Below are positions 24,803 through 32,708 of a stretch of 64,000 nt of DNA, piece after piece. The stretch comes from Bradyrhizobium sp. dw_411 (GTDB lineage: Bacteria; Pseudomonadota; Alphaproteobacteria; Rhizobiales; Xanthobacteraceae): positions 62,001 through 126,000 of the forward strand of contig NZ_JAAVUY010000012.1 of the NCBI RefSeq assembly GCF_018449695.1, written 5' to 3'. The translations under genes were made by a program, and so were the position numbers. The notes beneath the pieces are model-generated. The model was not told where the DNA came from. It ran no database searches and worked only from the letters and a program-made list of their open reading frames with translations. Positions within the stretch are counted from its first letter, which is position 1. Each line of letters opens with the position of its first letter.

Positions 24803-24858
24803 TTTAGCGACTTATTTTACGTGGCTGCAAGCCGGCCGGCTCAAATCACCACGGGATA
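24801..24858 (-). promoter_or_regulatory. SAM-II riboswitch controlling metZ
   Basis: On the minus strand the leader contains CGTGGTGATTTGAGCCGGC, then CGGCTTGCAGCCACG, then an A/T-rich link and AAGTCGCTAAA. This is the SAM-II aptamer: the CGTGG/CCACG stem closes the helix and the downstream AAGTCGCTAA strand folds back as the pseudoknot. S-adenosylmethionine binding is expected to lower metZ expression. Confidence 0.92.
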
Positions 24859-24939
24859 AGTCATGCTCTTATTCGGTCGCGCCCTTTCCGTCAAGGCGGC
24901 CATCGGATAACCGATAAAAGCCTGTATTTTCAGTGTCTA

Positions 24940-25006
24940 GAGCATGATACCGAGGTGAGAATCGGTTTTCCGAAAAGGTCATGCTCAAACAAGGTCATGC
25001 TCAAAC
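24940..25006. repeat. GAGCATGA...TCATGCTC dispersed repeat with a duplicated arm
   Basis: GAGCATGA (24940-24947) is complementary to TCATGCTC (24979-24986), with the characteristic inner ATCGGTTTTCCGAAAAGG. This is a widespread Rhizobiales intergenic element. Here a 16-base unit beginning AAGGTCATGC is present twice in tandem (24975-24990 and 24991-25006), giving a second copy of the right arm. Confidence 0.65.
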
Positions 25007-25081
25007 AAAGAGATGCGATCATAACCGGATCGGTCCATGATCACCATGACGGTAACGAAGTCACCCCGGGGACCCCCAATC

Positions 25082-26188
25082 GTGTCGTTTACGCTTCCAC
25101 CCGACGCCAATGGCATTCTGCCCGACCGCATGATCGCGGCAATGGCGGATGCAGGCCTGATCCTGCCGGCCTATCCCTTTGTCGAAAGCCAGATCCAGCC
25201 GGCAAGCCTCGACCTGCGGCTGGGCGACATCGCCTATCGGGTGCGTGCCAGTTTCCTGCCCGGACCGGGTGCAACGGTGGCCGAGCGCATCGACGAACTG
25301 AAACTGCACGAGATCGACCTGACTGATGGTGCAGTGCTGGAGACCAACTGCGTCTACATCGTGCCGCTACTGGAATCGCTGGCGCTGCCGCCGGAAATCG
25401 TCGCCGCCGCTAATCCAAAGAGTTCGACCGGTCGGCTCGATGTATTCACCCGCGTGATCGCGGATGGCACGCGCCGGTTCGATATGATTGGCGCGGGTTA
25501 TCACGGCCCGCTCTATGCCGAGATCAGTCCAAAAACCTTTCCGGTATTGCTGCGCGAGGGATCGCGGCTTTCCCAGGTGCGCTTTCGCACCGGTGATGCG
25601 ATCCTCAACGCCGACGAACTCGACGCGTTGCATGAGCTGGAACGTCTGGTCGATGCCGACGATGCCGATCTCGTCAACGGTGTCGCGCTCAGTGTCGATC
25701 TCAGCGGCGAGAATGCCGGTGGCTTCGTCGGTTACCGCGCCAAACGCCATACCGGCGTGGTCGATATCGACCGTCGCGGCGGTTACTCGGTCGATGAATT
25801 CTGGGAGCCGATTTCCGCGCGGCCCGACGGCAGCCTCATTCTCGATCCCGGCGAGTTCTATATTCTGGCCTCCAAGGAAGCGGTCCAGGTGCCGCCGGAT
25901 TATGCCGCCGAGATGGTGCCGTTCGATCCGCTGGTCGGCGAATTCCGTGTGCACTATGCAGGATTTTTCGATCCCGGTTTCGGCTATGCCGGCGCCGGCG
26001 GGCAGGGGTCCCGCGCGGTGCTGGAAGTGCGTTCGCGCGAGGTGCCGTTCATCCTTGAGCACGGTCAGATCGTCGGTCGGCTGGTCTACGAGAAAATGCT
26101 GGGCCGTCCCGACGCGCTCTACGGCCAGCGCATCGGCTCGAACTATCAGGCGCAGGGCCTGAAACTGAGCAAGCATTTCCGGGTGTAA
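25082..26188 (+). CDS. 2'-deoxycytidine 5'-triphosphate deaminase (long two-domain form)
   Basis: About 368 residues, roughly twice the length of E. coli Dcd, in the trimeric dUTPase/dCTP deaminase superfamily. It converts dCTP to dUTP for thymidylate synthesis. Visible landmarks are QPASLDLRLGDIAYRV (residues about 45-60), ANPKSSTGRLDVFTRVIADG and YHGPLYAEISPKTFPVLL. A second dUTPase-like half follows, with PGEFYILASKEAVQVP and FEV-type strands such as RAVLEVRSREVPFILEHGQ. The GTG at 25082 has a GGGGA site; the frame is open to 25037, an alternative start. It is transcribed divergently from metZ. Confidence 0.85.
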   Translation: MSFTLPPDANGILPDRMIAAMADAGLILPAYPFVESQIQPASLDLRLGDIAYRVRASFLPGPGATVAERIDELKLHEIDLTDGAVLETNCVYIVPLLESLALPPEIVAAANPKSSTGRLDVFTRVIADGTRRFDMIGAGYHGPLYAEISPKTFPVLLREGSRLSQVRFRTGDAILNADELDALHELERLVDADDADLVNGVALSVDLSGENAGGFVGYRAKRHTGVVDIDRRGGYSVDEFWEPISARPDGSLILDPGEFYILASKEAVQVPPDYAAEMVPFDPLVGEFRVHYAGFFDPGFGYAGAGGQGSRAVLEVRSREVPFILEHGQIVGRLVYEKMLGRPDALYGQRIGSNYQAQGLKLSKHFRV

Positions 26189-26209
26189 TTGGCGTAACTC
26201 AACTATCGC

Positions 26210-26309
26210 CCTCATCCTGAGGAGCGCGCCTGGCGCGCGTCTCGAAGGATGAACCGTTCCGGGCTTCATGGTTCGAGACGGCGCTAACGCGCCTCCTCAC
26301 CATGAGGAT
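26210..26309. repeat. Palindromic chromosomal repeat, second copy of the CTGAGGAGCGC/TCTCGAAG family
   Basis: CCTCATCCTGAGGAGCGCG at the left and CGCGCCTCCTCACCATGAGG at the right are imperfect complements, with inner arms GTCTCGAAGGATGAA and TTCATGGTTCGAGAC. It matches the repeat at 8033-8117 and lies between convergent genes. Confidence 0.78.
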
Positions 26310-26313
26310 TGAA

Positions 26314-27663
26314 CTATCGCGCCGCTGACTTCGCCGACGGCATCACGCGCCATATCGTATTGCCGACATCGTCAGCCACCAGCAGCGCGCCCTGCTTGTC
26401 GATCCGCACGCCGACCGGGCGGCCTTGTGCCTCACCATCGGCGTTGAGGAAGCCGGTCAGCACGTCCTGCGGTTTGCCCGAGGGCATGCCGTTGGTGAAC
26501 GGTACGAAGATCACTTTATATCCAGCGCGCGGCTTGCGATTCCACGAACCGTGCTGGCCGACAAAGGCGCCATTGGCCATCTCGGGCGGAAACAATTTTC
26601 CGGTGTTGAACGTCAGTCCCAGTGATGCGGTGTGCGCTCCCAGCGCATAATCCGGCGCGATTGCCTTGGCTACCAGATCGGGCCGCTGCGGTTCGACGCG
26701 GGTATCGACATGCTGACCGTAATAGCTGTAGGGCCAGCCGTAGAACGCGCCGTCTTTCACCGAGGTCATGTAGTCGGGGACTAGATCGTTGCCGAGTTCG
26801 TCGCGCTCATTGACCGTGACCCATAGCGCGCCGCTTTGCGGTTGCCAGGACGGCCCGTTCGGATTGCGCAGGCCCGAGGCGAACACGCGCCACTTGCCGC
26901 TGGCGCGATCGACTTCGAGCACCGCGGCGCGGTTGGTCTCGGCCTCCACGCCATTCTCGCCGACATTGCTGTTGGAGCCGACGGTCGCATAAAGTTTGGT
27001 GCCGTCGGGACTGGCGGTGAGATCCTTGGTCCAGTGATGGTTGATGCGGCCGGCGGGCAAATCCGCCAGCTTGACGCCGGGCGCGGTGATTTTGGTATCG
27101 CCGGCGTGATAGGGGAATTTCATGATCGCATCGGAATCGGCGACATAGAAATCATCGCCGACCAAGACCATGCCGAACGGCGAATTCAGCCCTTCCAGAA
27201 ATACGCTTTTGGTTTCGGCGACGCCATCGCCATCGGCGTCGCGCAACAGCGTGATGCGGTTCGCGGTCGGATTGTTGGCGCCGGCGCGGCCCATCACTAA
27301 TTTGGTCACCCAGGCCTTGATGCCGCTACCGTCGTCAGGCTTCGGCGGCGCATTGGTCTCGGCCACCAGCACATCGCCATTGGGCAGCACGTATACCGTG
27401 CGCGGATGGTCGAGCCCGGTCGCGAAGGCATTGACAGCCATGCCGTTGGCGGCGACGGGCTTGCCGCCGGCGGGCCAACCGATCGCCTTGGCGACATTGA
27501 CCGTCGGCATCCAGGAATGCTCCGGCGCCGGCAAAGTGGGCGAAGACCCGAAGGTCTGTTCGGTCGCGGCGGTGTCCTTCTCGTTGCAGGCGGCGAGCGG
27601 AAGCGCCAGAATCCCGACCGAGGCGAGCAGCATAAGTTTTTTGACCGGCATCGTGTGGCGCAT
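26314..27663 (-). CDS. Lipoprotein sorbosone-dehydrogenase-like (PQQ-type) beta-propeller
   Basis: A 449-residue exported protein. The start at 27663 gives a lipoprotein signal (MRHTMPVKKLMLLASVG, lipobox LPLAAC) and has a GAGGGAC ribosome site; an in-frame start at 27726 would misplace the signal. The body is a six-bladed propeller of the soluble glucose/sorbosone dehydrogenase family: FATGLDHPRTVYVLPNGDVL, RITLLRDADGDGVAE, PFGMVLVGDDFYVADSD, INHHWTKDLTASPDG and GQHGSWNRKPRAGYKV. Such proteins oxidise sugars with PQQ and pass electrons to the respiratory chain. PQQ dependence and substrate are inferred; no PQQ synthesis gene is nearby. Confidence 0.83.
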   Translation of the reverse strand: MRHTMPVKKLMLLASVGILALPLAACNEKDTAATEQTFGSSPTLPAPEHSWMPTVNVAKAIGWPAGGKPVAANGMAVNAFATGLDHPRTVYVLPNGDVLVAETNAPPKPDDGSGIKAWVTKLVMGRAGANNPTANRITLLRDADGDGVAETKSVFLEGLNSPFGMVLVGDDFYVADSDAIMKFPYHAGDTKITAPGVKLADLPAGRINHHWTKDLTASPDGTKLYATVGSNSNVGENGVEAETNRAAVLEVDRASGKWRVFASGLRNPNGPSWQPQSGALWVTVNERDELGNDLVPDYMTSVKDGAFYGWPYSYYGQHVDTRVEPQRPDLVAKAIAPDYALGAHTASLGLTFNTGKLFPPEMANGAFVGQHGSWNRKPRAGYKVIFVPFTNGMPSGKPQDVLTGFLNADGEAQGRPVGVRIDKQGALLVADDVGNTIWRVMPSAKSAAR

Positions 27664-27946
27664 GTTTGTCCCTCGCTTGAGCCCATACAATACGGGAAGC
27701 CGGCGGATGTTCACGGCCTTTGCCATGAATTTCGCGTGAAATAAGGCTCAGCCGGTTCGCACTGCACAAGCAAGACCTGAAAACGCTCTACGGAGCGCGG
27801 CACAGCACATATTCCCCTTGGCTCCGCAGGCTGCCCATGCGCCCGCCGCAGGTGAAATCGGAATCGTCCGTGCTAGGAAATATTCAGGCGCGGCAGGCAG
27901 ATCGCGCGGGAGCGTGATCGACGTCGCGTTCCGCAGGGAGAAACCA

Positions 27947-29401
27947 TTGCCCGATATCGCGGTCGCCGAAATACCTGTCGATGAAAAGGAGCGTCCGCTT
28001 CCGCCGCCCGAGCCACGTGCGAAAGATGCGCTGCTCGATGGCCCGATTTTACCCACGCTGTTGCGGCTGTCGTGGCCCAATCTGATTGCGCTCAGCGCCG
28101 GCACCTGCGTGGTGATTGCCGAGACTTCCTATATCGGCCGGCTCGGCGTCGAGTCGCTGGCGGCGATGGCGCTGGTGTTTCCGTTTGTGATCCTGACCAT
28201 GACGATGTCGGGCGGCGCGATGGGCGGCGGTGTGGCCTCGGCGATCGCACGGGCGCTCGGCGCCGGTGACGTTGACCGTGCGTCAACGCTTGCCGCGCAT
28301 GCGCTGTTGATCGGCATCTGCTTCGGGCTGACATTCATGCTGCTGATGCTGATCTTTGGCCCCGCGCTGCTGGCGCTGCTCGGCGGCCGCGGCAATGTGC
28401 TGGCCAACGCGGTCGGCTATGCGCAGATTTTCTTCGGCGGCGCGGTGCTGCCCTGGCTGATGAACAGCATGGCGGGAGTCCTGCGCGGAACCGGCAACAT
28501 GAAGCTGCCGTCGCTGATGATCTTGAGTTCTGCCGTGTTCCAGATCATTCTCGGCGGCACGCTCGGGCTTGGTCTGGGCCCGGTGCCGCAATTCGGCATG
28601 CGCGGCGTCGCCGCGGGGTCGCTGATCGCGTATCTGATCAGCATCTCCGTGATGGGATGGTATCTGTTCTCGGGGCGGGCGCGCGTCATTCCCAGGATAT
28701 TTGGGCTTCGCATCCGCTGGGCGATGTTCATCGATATCCTGAAAGTCGGCGCGGTCTCGTGTTTCTCGCCGCTGCAATCGGTGCTCACCATCAGTATCTT
28801 CACGCACATGCTGGCCGGTTTCGGCACGGCCGTTCTGGCCGGCTACGGCATCGGCGCGCGGCTCGAATTCATGCTGACGTCGGTGGCCTTCGCGATCGGG
28901 ATCGCATCGGTGCCGATGGTCGGGATGGCGATCGGTGCCGGACGGATCGCGCGGGCGCGGCGGATCGCATGGACCGCGGGATCGGTGTCGTTCGTGTCCG
29001 TCGGCCTGATCGGCACGTTCATCGCGATCTTCCCGGATTTGTGGGTCAATATATTCACGGGTGACGCGAGCGTGCGCGCCGCGAGCCATGAATATCTGTC
29101 GACCGCGGCGCCGATGTACGCCTTTATCGGGCTTGCGATGTCGATGTATTTTTCCTCGCAGGGCGCCGCCAAGGTGATCGGACCCGTGCTGGCGCAGAGC
29201 GCACGGCTGTTGTTTATCGCCGGTGGCGGCTGGTGGCTGTCGACGCATCATGCGACGGCGTCGAACTTCTTCGTGCTTGCGGCAGCCTCGATGGTGGCGC
29301 TCGGCGCATTCTCGGCTTCGAGCGTGATCCTGACGCGGTGGGGCCCGAAGCCAAGCGAGGTCGCGCCAACCCGTCCGGCGCTATCCGGCGTGGTTGATTA
29401 G
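27947..29401 (+). CDS. MATE-family multidrug/toxin efflux transporter
   Basis: About 484 residues with twelve hydrophobic segments in two homologous halves, typical of MATE cation-coupled antiporters. Recognisable blocks are RLSWPNLIALSAGTCVVIAE at the first helix, AIARALGAGDVDRA between halves, and AFAIGIASVPMVGMAIGAGR in the second half. The start is uncertain: TTG 27947 has the best ribosome site (AGGGAG, six bases), a GTG at 27914 and a TTG at 27818 are in frame, and the extra residues have no membrane segment. The exported substrate is unknown. Confidence 0.86.
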   Translation: MPDIAVAEIPVDEKERPLPPPEPRAKDALLDGPILPTLLRLSWPNLIALSAGTCVVIAETSYIGRLGVESLAAMALVFPFVILTMTMSGGAMGGGVASAIARALGAGDVDRASTLAAHALLIGICFGLTFMLLMLIFGPALLALLGGRGNVLANAVGYAQIFFGGAVLPWLMNSMAGVLRGTGNMKLPSLMILSSAVFQIILGGTLGLGLGPVPQFGMRGVAAGSLIAYLISISVMGWYLFSGRARVIPRIFGLRIRWAMFIDILKVGAVSCFSPLQSVLTISIFTHMLAGFGTAVLAGYGIGARLEFMLTSVAFAIGIASVPMVGMAIGAGRIARARRIAWTAGSVSFVSVGLIGTFIAIFPDLWVNIFTGDASVRAASHEYLSTAAPMYAFIGLAMSMYFSSQGAAKVIGPVLAQSARLLFIAGGGWWLSTHHATASNFFVLAAASMVALGAFSASSVILTRWGPKPSEVAPTRPALSGVVD

Positions 29402-29490
29402 AGCGTTTTCGAGCGAAGTGGATACCGGTTCGCGTGAAGAAACGCGTCAAAACAAAAGATTAGAGCCCGGTTCTGATTCAATCAGAACCG
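29401..29490. repeat. Dispersed GTTTTCGAGCGAAGTGG repeat with terminal hairpin
   Basis: The segment begins AGCGTTTTCGAGCGAAGTGG, a well-known Bradyrhizobium intergenic element. It ends in a perfect hairpin: CGGTTCTGAT (29468-29477) with ATCAGAACCG (29481-29490). It sits between the convergent MATE and ogt genes. Confidence 0.7.
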
Positions 29491-29532
29491 ATAAGGTTCC
29501 AGGATCACATTGCGGGCGGCAACGGCGGTTTG

Positions 29533-30114
29533 CTAGCCCTGCGGCCGGGGCGGGGCAACGGGCAGCAACACGTCGAACAGGGTCTTGCTGCTCATCATCC
29601 CATGCGCGCCTTCGATCGACAGCAGCCGGCGCTTGGAGATGGCGCCGCCGTTCGGCGAGATCTTGTCGGCATAGCTGCCGGCCTCGAGTACGCGATGGCA
29701 CGGCACGATGATCATGAAGGGATTTCTGGAAATCGCCTGCGCCACCGAATGCACGGCGCCCGACGCCCGCAGGCTGGCGGCGACCTCGCCATAGGTGCGG
29801 GTTTCGCCGCGCGGGATGGTCCGGGCGAATTCGTAAACCCGCATATTGAAGGGGTGAATGCCGCTGATATCGAGTCTGACGTCGGTTAGGTCGGAAGACT
29901 GGCCGCGCAGTAGCGCGACGATGCCTTCGATCGCGATTTCGACATTTAGCGGCGGACGAAGTTCGCGCGCCTCGGGATATTGGCGCAGCATCCGGCCCCG
30001 GGTTTCGAGCTCGCGGGCCTCCGGCAACTGCACGCCGACGACGCCGTACCCGCTCCACGCGATAGCGCACCGGCCAATCCCGGTATCGAATATAGTGTAC
30101 GCACGCCCCGCCAT
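29533..30114 (-). CDS. ogt: Methylated-DNA--[protein]-cysteine S-methyltransferase
   Basis: A 193-residue suicide DNA-repair protein that removes O6-alkyl groups from guanine. The active-site motif PCHRVLEAG is present at about residue 140, preceded by the DNA-binding segment RGETRTYGEVAASLRASG with the helix-turn-helix Arg finger (ASGAVHSVAQAISRNP). ATG 30114 is chosen because the conserved N-terminal strand YTIFDTGIGRCAIAW follows; the frame is open 29 codons further. The N-terminal domain is short, as in Ogt, and no AdaA-type metal-binding domain is attached. Confidence 0.92.
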   Translation of the reverse strand: MAGRAYTIFDTGIGRCAIAWSGYGVVGVQLPEARELETRGRMLRQYPEARELRPPLNVEIAIEGIVALLRGQSSDLTDVRLDISGIHPFNMRVYEFARTIPRGETRTYGEVAASLRASGAVHSVAQAISRNPFMIIVPCHRVLEAGSYADKISPNGGAISKRRLLSIEGAHGMMSSKTLFDVLLPVAPPRPQG

Positions 30115-30375
30115 ACCACCCCCAACCCCGCAGGGATCATAGCACCGCCACAAACCGGCGCACCTGGAAAATGAGGGTTCGGTTAAGGCGGGGGCTGGCA
30201 ATGGCCGCCGCGTTTTTAGGCGACGAGTGGAGGATGCGATGCGCGCGATTTCAGGGATTTCCGGTTGAGGTCCGGTCTCGTGTGCCGTCGTTTATTTGAC
30301 CTCGCTCCCCCCTGATGTATTCTCCTGCGCAGGCCCGAACCATGAAATTTGCAGCCGTGAATTCAGGGTGGTCCC

Positions 30376-31326
30376 ATGCAGTGGTCGACAAAGGCGATTG
30401 AGGCGGACCGGCCCTTCGGAAGTTGGGCCGAGGATCTGGCCGACGCCTTCGTTCAGCTCGAACCGCGAAAAATCGCCGATCAGCCTTTCCAGGGAACGAT
30501 CTCGCGAGCAGATGTCGCGTCAATCCAGATCTCGCGTGTCGATGCGACAAAGCACGTGGTTCTCCGGTTGCGTTCGCACATCGCGCGAAGCCTTGGCGAT
30601 GTCTACTTTGTCAATCTCCAGCTTGATGGCGTCGGACGCTATACCCAGCGCGGCCACGAGCAGATCTGCGGGCCCGGAGATCTTGCGATCGTCGACACGA
30701 CGGAGCCGTTCGAAATCGCGAATTGCCGGAATTTCAGCCTGTTTTGCTTCGCGGTGCCACGCAAGTTGTTGCCAAAAACTCTTGCCGAGCGGCCGCGGTT
30801 GAGGCTTTCCGCGACCGAGGCTGGCCGCGCGCTATCCCGCACACTCGCAGGACATGCAGATCTATGCCTTCGTTCCGAGCCGAATTCGGGAATCTCTGCC
30901 TTCGGCGCTCAACATGTCGTCGACCTGATATCCCACGTGCCGGGGATTCTGGAAGAAAGTCCGCCGGAGCGGGCCGGGCGGTCCGTCGTGCTGTCGATGA
31001 TGCTCGACTATATCGATCGACACGCCGACGACCCCGAGCTTGGCGCGGCCACGCTTGCGCTGAAATTCCACTGCTCGCAACGATATGTGCACAAGCTGTT
31101 TGCCACCACGGGCCGCTCGGTCGGAGAACACATCAACGGGTTGCGGATTCTCGTTTGCACCCGGAATTTGCTGGATCACGCGCATCGACGCGCAACCATT
31201 GCGGAAATCGCATTTAATGCCGGCTTCCGGGATATTTCGCATTTCAACCGGCTGTTCAAGCGCAGCAGCGGCCTGGCGCCGCGAGAATTCCGACGTGCCA
31301 ACAGCACCGCCGACGGTACACAATAG
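30376..31326 (+). CDS. AraC-family regulator (AraC_binding_2 type)
   Basis: A 316-residue regulator with an N-terminal cupin-like effector domain of the FeaR/AraC_binding_2 class (residues about 20-190, with ICGPGDLAIVDTTEPFE) and a C-terminal double helix-turn-helix (about 215-312), including LALKFHCSQRYVHKLFATTG and IAEIAFNAGFRDISHFNRLF. It is transcribed towards, and ends 102 bases before, the acyl-CoA catabolic cluster, which it probably activates in response to the pathway substrate. Related proteins control aromatic-amine or organic-acid catabolism; the inducer is unknown. Confidence 0.85.
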   Translation: MQWSTKAIEADRPFGSWAEDLADAFVQLEPRKIADQPFQGTISRADVASIQISRVDATKHVVLRLRSHIARSLGDVYFVNLQLDGVGRYTQRGHEQICGPGDLAIVDTTEPFEIANCRNFSLFCFAVPRKLLPKTLAERPRLRLSATEAGRALSRTLAGHADLCLRSEPNSGISAFGAQHVVDLISHVPGILEESPPERAGRSVVLSMMLDYIDRHADDPELGAATLALKFHCSQRYVHKLFATTGRSVGEHINGLRILVCTRNLLDHAHRRATIAEIAFNAGFRDISHFNRLFKRSSGLAPREFRRANSTADGTQ

Positions 31327-31428
31327 GCCAAGGAATCGGTTCACCACCGTCCAAGACTTTCTCCCATCGGCAAGCTAGTCCTCGGCTGATCGCGGCGACA
31401 TGCCGCTGAAGGTCGAGGAAACTCAACA

Positions 31429-32670
31429 GTGATTGATTTCACGCTCACGGCGCAACAGCGCGATCTCCAGCTCACCTCCCGCAAATTTGCCAAGGAGGTG
31501 CTGGGCGCGGCCAAGGCGGCCGAATTGCTGTCAACACCGGAAGAACGTTTTCTGGCGACCAGGCCGACCTATGAGGCGATGGTGGCGGCCGGCTATTTGC
31601 GCAAATGTATCCCGGCGCCGGCCGGTGGCGACAATGCCGGCATGATCGATATGGCGCTGCTTGCGGAAGAATTTTACAGCGTGAACGCCAGCGTGACGCT
31701 CACAATGCTTGGCACGGTGCTCGGGCTGTTGCCGCTTCTGCTCGGCGGAACCCCGGAACAGTGCATGCGGCTGCTCGGACCGTTTCTCAAAACCAGCGGC
31801 GCGCCGTTGGCCGGTTTCTGCTCCAGCGAGCCGGGGGGCAGCGCCAATGCCGCGTCGCCGCCGCCCGGCGAGGGCGTTCGCACCACGGCCAGGCGCGAGG
31901 GTGACAACTGGATCATCAATGGCCGCAAGAAATGGGTGTCGTCAGCCACCGGTTGGAATCGCGAAGGCGCCAATTTGCTCTGTGTGGTCTGCCGCACCGG
32001 TCCCACCGCGTCGCCCGAGACCGCAATGTCGATCATCGCGGTGGAAGGACCGGTAAAGGGTATCGTGTTCGAACGCGCGATCGACGCGATCGGTCACCGT
32101 GCGCATCTTGTGCCCGAGTTCAGTTTACAGAACGTCGCGACACCCCATCACAATCTTCTCGGACCGGAAGGTTCGGGGCTCGCACTGACGGCAGGAGCAT
32201 TCACGGGCACCGCGGCACTCGTCGGCATCTTCGGCGTCGCGCTGATGCGCGCCGCATTCGACTATGCGCTGCATTTTGCCCGCACCGAAAAACGCGGCGG
32301 CGTTCATCCGATCATCGAGCACCAGGCGGTCGGATACGCCTTGGCCGACGCGAAGACCACGATCGAAGCCGCGCGCTATCTCAGTTGGCGCGCTTGCCAT
32401 GCGCTCGATACCCAGTCGCCGGTGGCCGAGGAGCTTGCCGTCCAGGCAAAGATTTTCGGCTCCGAGTCGGCGGTGCGCGTGATCACCGATCTGATGCGCG
32501 TGGTCGGCATCGACAGCTACGATCACGAGGCGCCGTTCGGTCGTCTGTTGCAGGATGCGCTCGCACTTCCGATCTTCGACGGCGGCAATATGGGCATCCG
32601 ACGGCGGCAACTGCACGCGCTGTTAAAACGAAGCGATTACGACCCGCTTGCCGCAAGCGGCGCGGCGTAG
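31429..32670 (+). CDS. Acyl-CoA dehydrogenase-like flavoprotein, divergent (first tandem copy)
   Basis: A 413-residue protein with the acyl-CoA dehydrogenase fold: helical N-terminus, middle beta domain (FCSSEPGGSANAASPPPGEG, WIINGRKKWVSSA) and helical C-terminus. It shares many identical blocks with the next gene. The usual C-terminal Tyr-Glu-Gly-Thr motif carrying the catalytic Glu reads FDGGNMG, with Asp, as in nitroalkane oxidase; the alternative Glu site of isovaleryl-CoA dehydrogenase is not evident either. The usual RxQFGxPI segment reads RTEKRGGVHPIIEHQ. The GTG start has a ribosome site (GAGGAA). FAD use is likely; the substrate and reaction are open. Confidence 0.8.
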   Translation: MIDFTLTAQQRDLQLTSRKFAKEVLGAAKAAELLSTPEERFLATRPTYEAMVAAGYLRKCIPAPAGGDNAGMIDMALLAEEFYSVNASVTLTMLGTVLGLLPLLLGGTPEQCMRLLGPFLKTSGAPLAGFCSSEPGGSANAASPPPGEGVRTTARREGDNWIINGRKKWVSSATGWNREGANLLCVVCRTGPTASPETAMSIIAVEGPVKGIVFERAIDAIGHRAHLVPEFSLQNVATPHHNLLGPEGSGLALTAGAFTGTAALVGIFGVALMRAAFDYALHFARTEKRGGVHPIIEHQAVGYALADAKTTIEAARYLSWRACHALDTQSPVAEELAVQAKIFGSESAVRVITDLMRVVGIDSYDHEAPFGRLLQDALALPIFDGGNMGIRRRQLHALLKRSDYDPLAASGAA

Positions 32671-32708
32671 GGGGTGGGCTGATGATGTTCCCTTAGGAAG
32701 GAAAGTCG

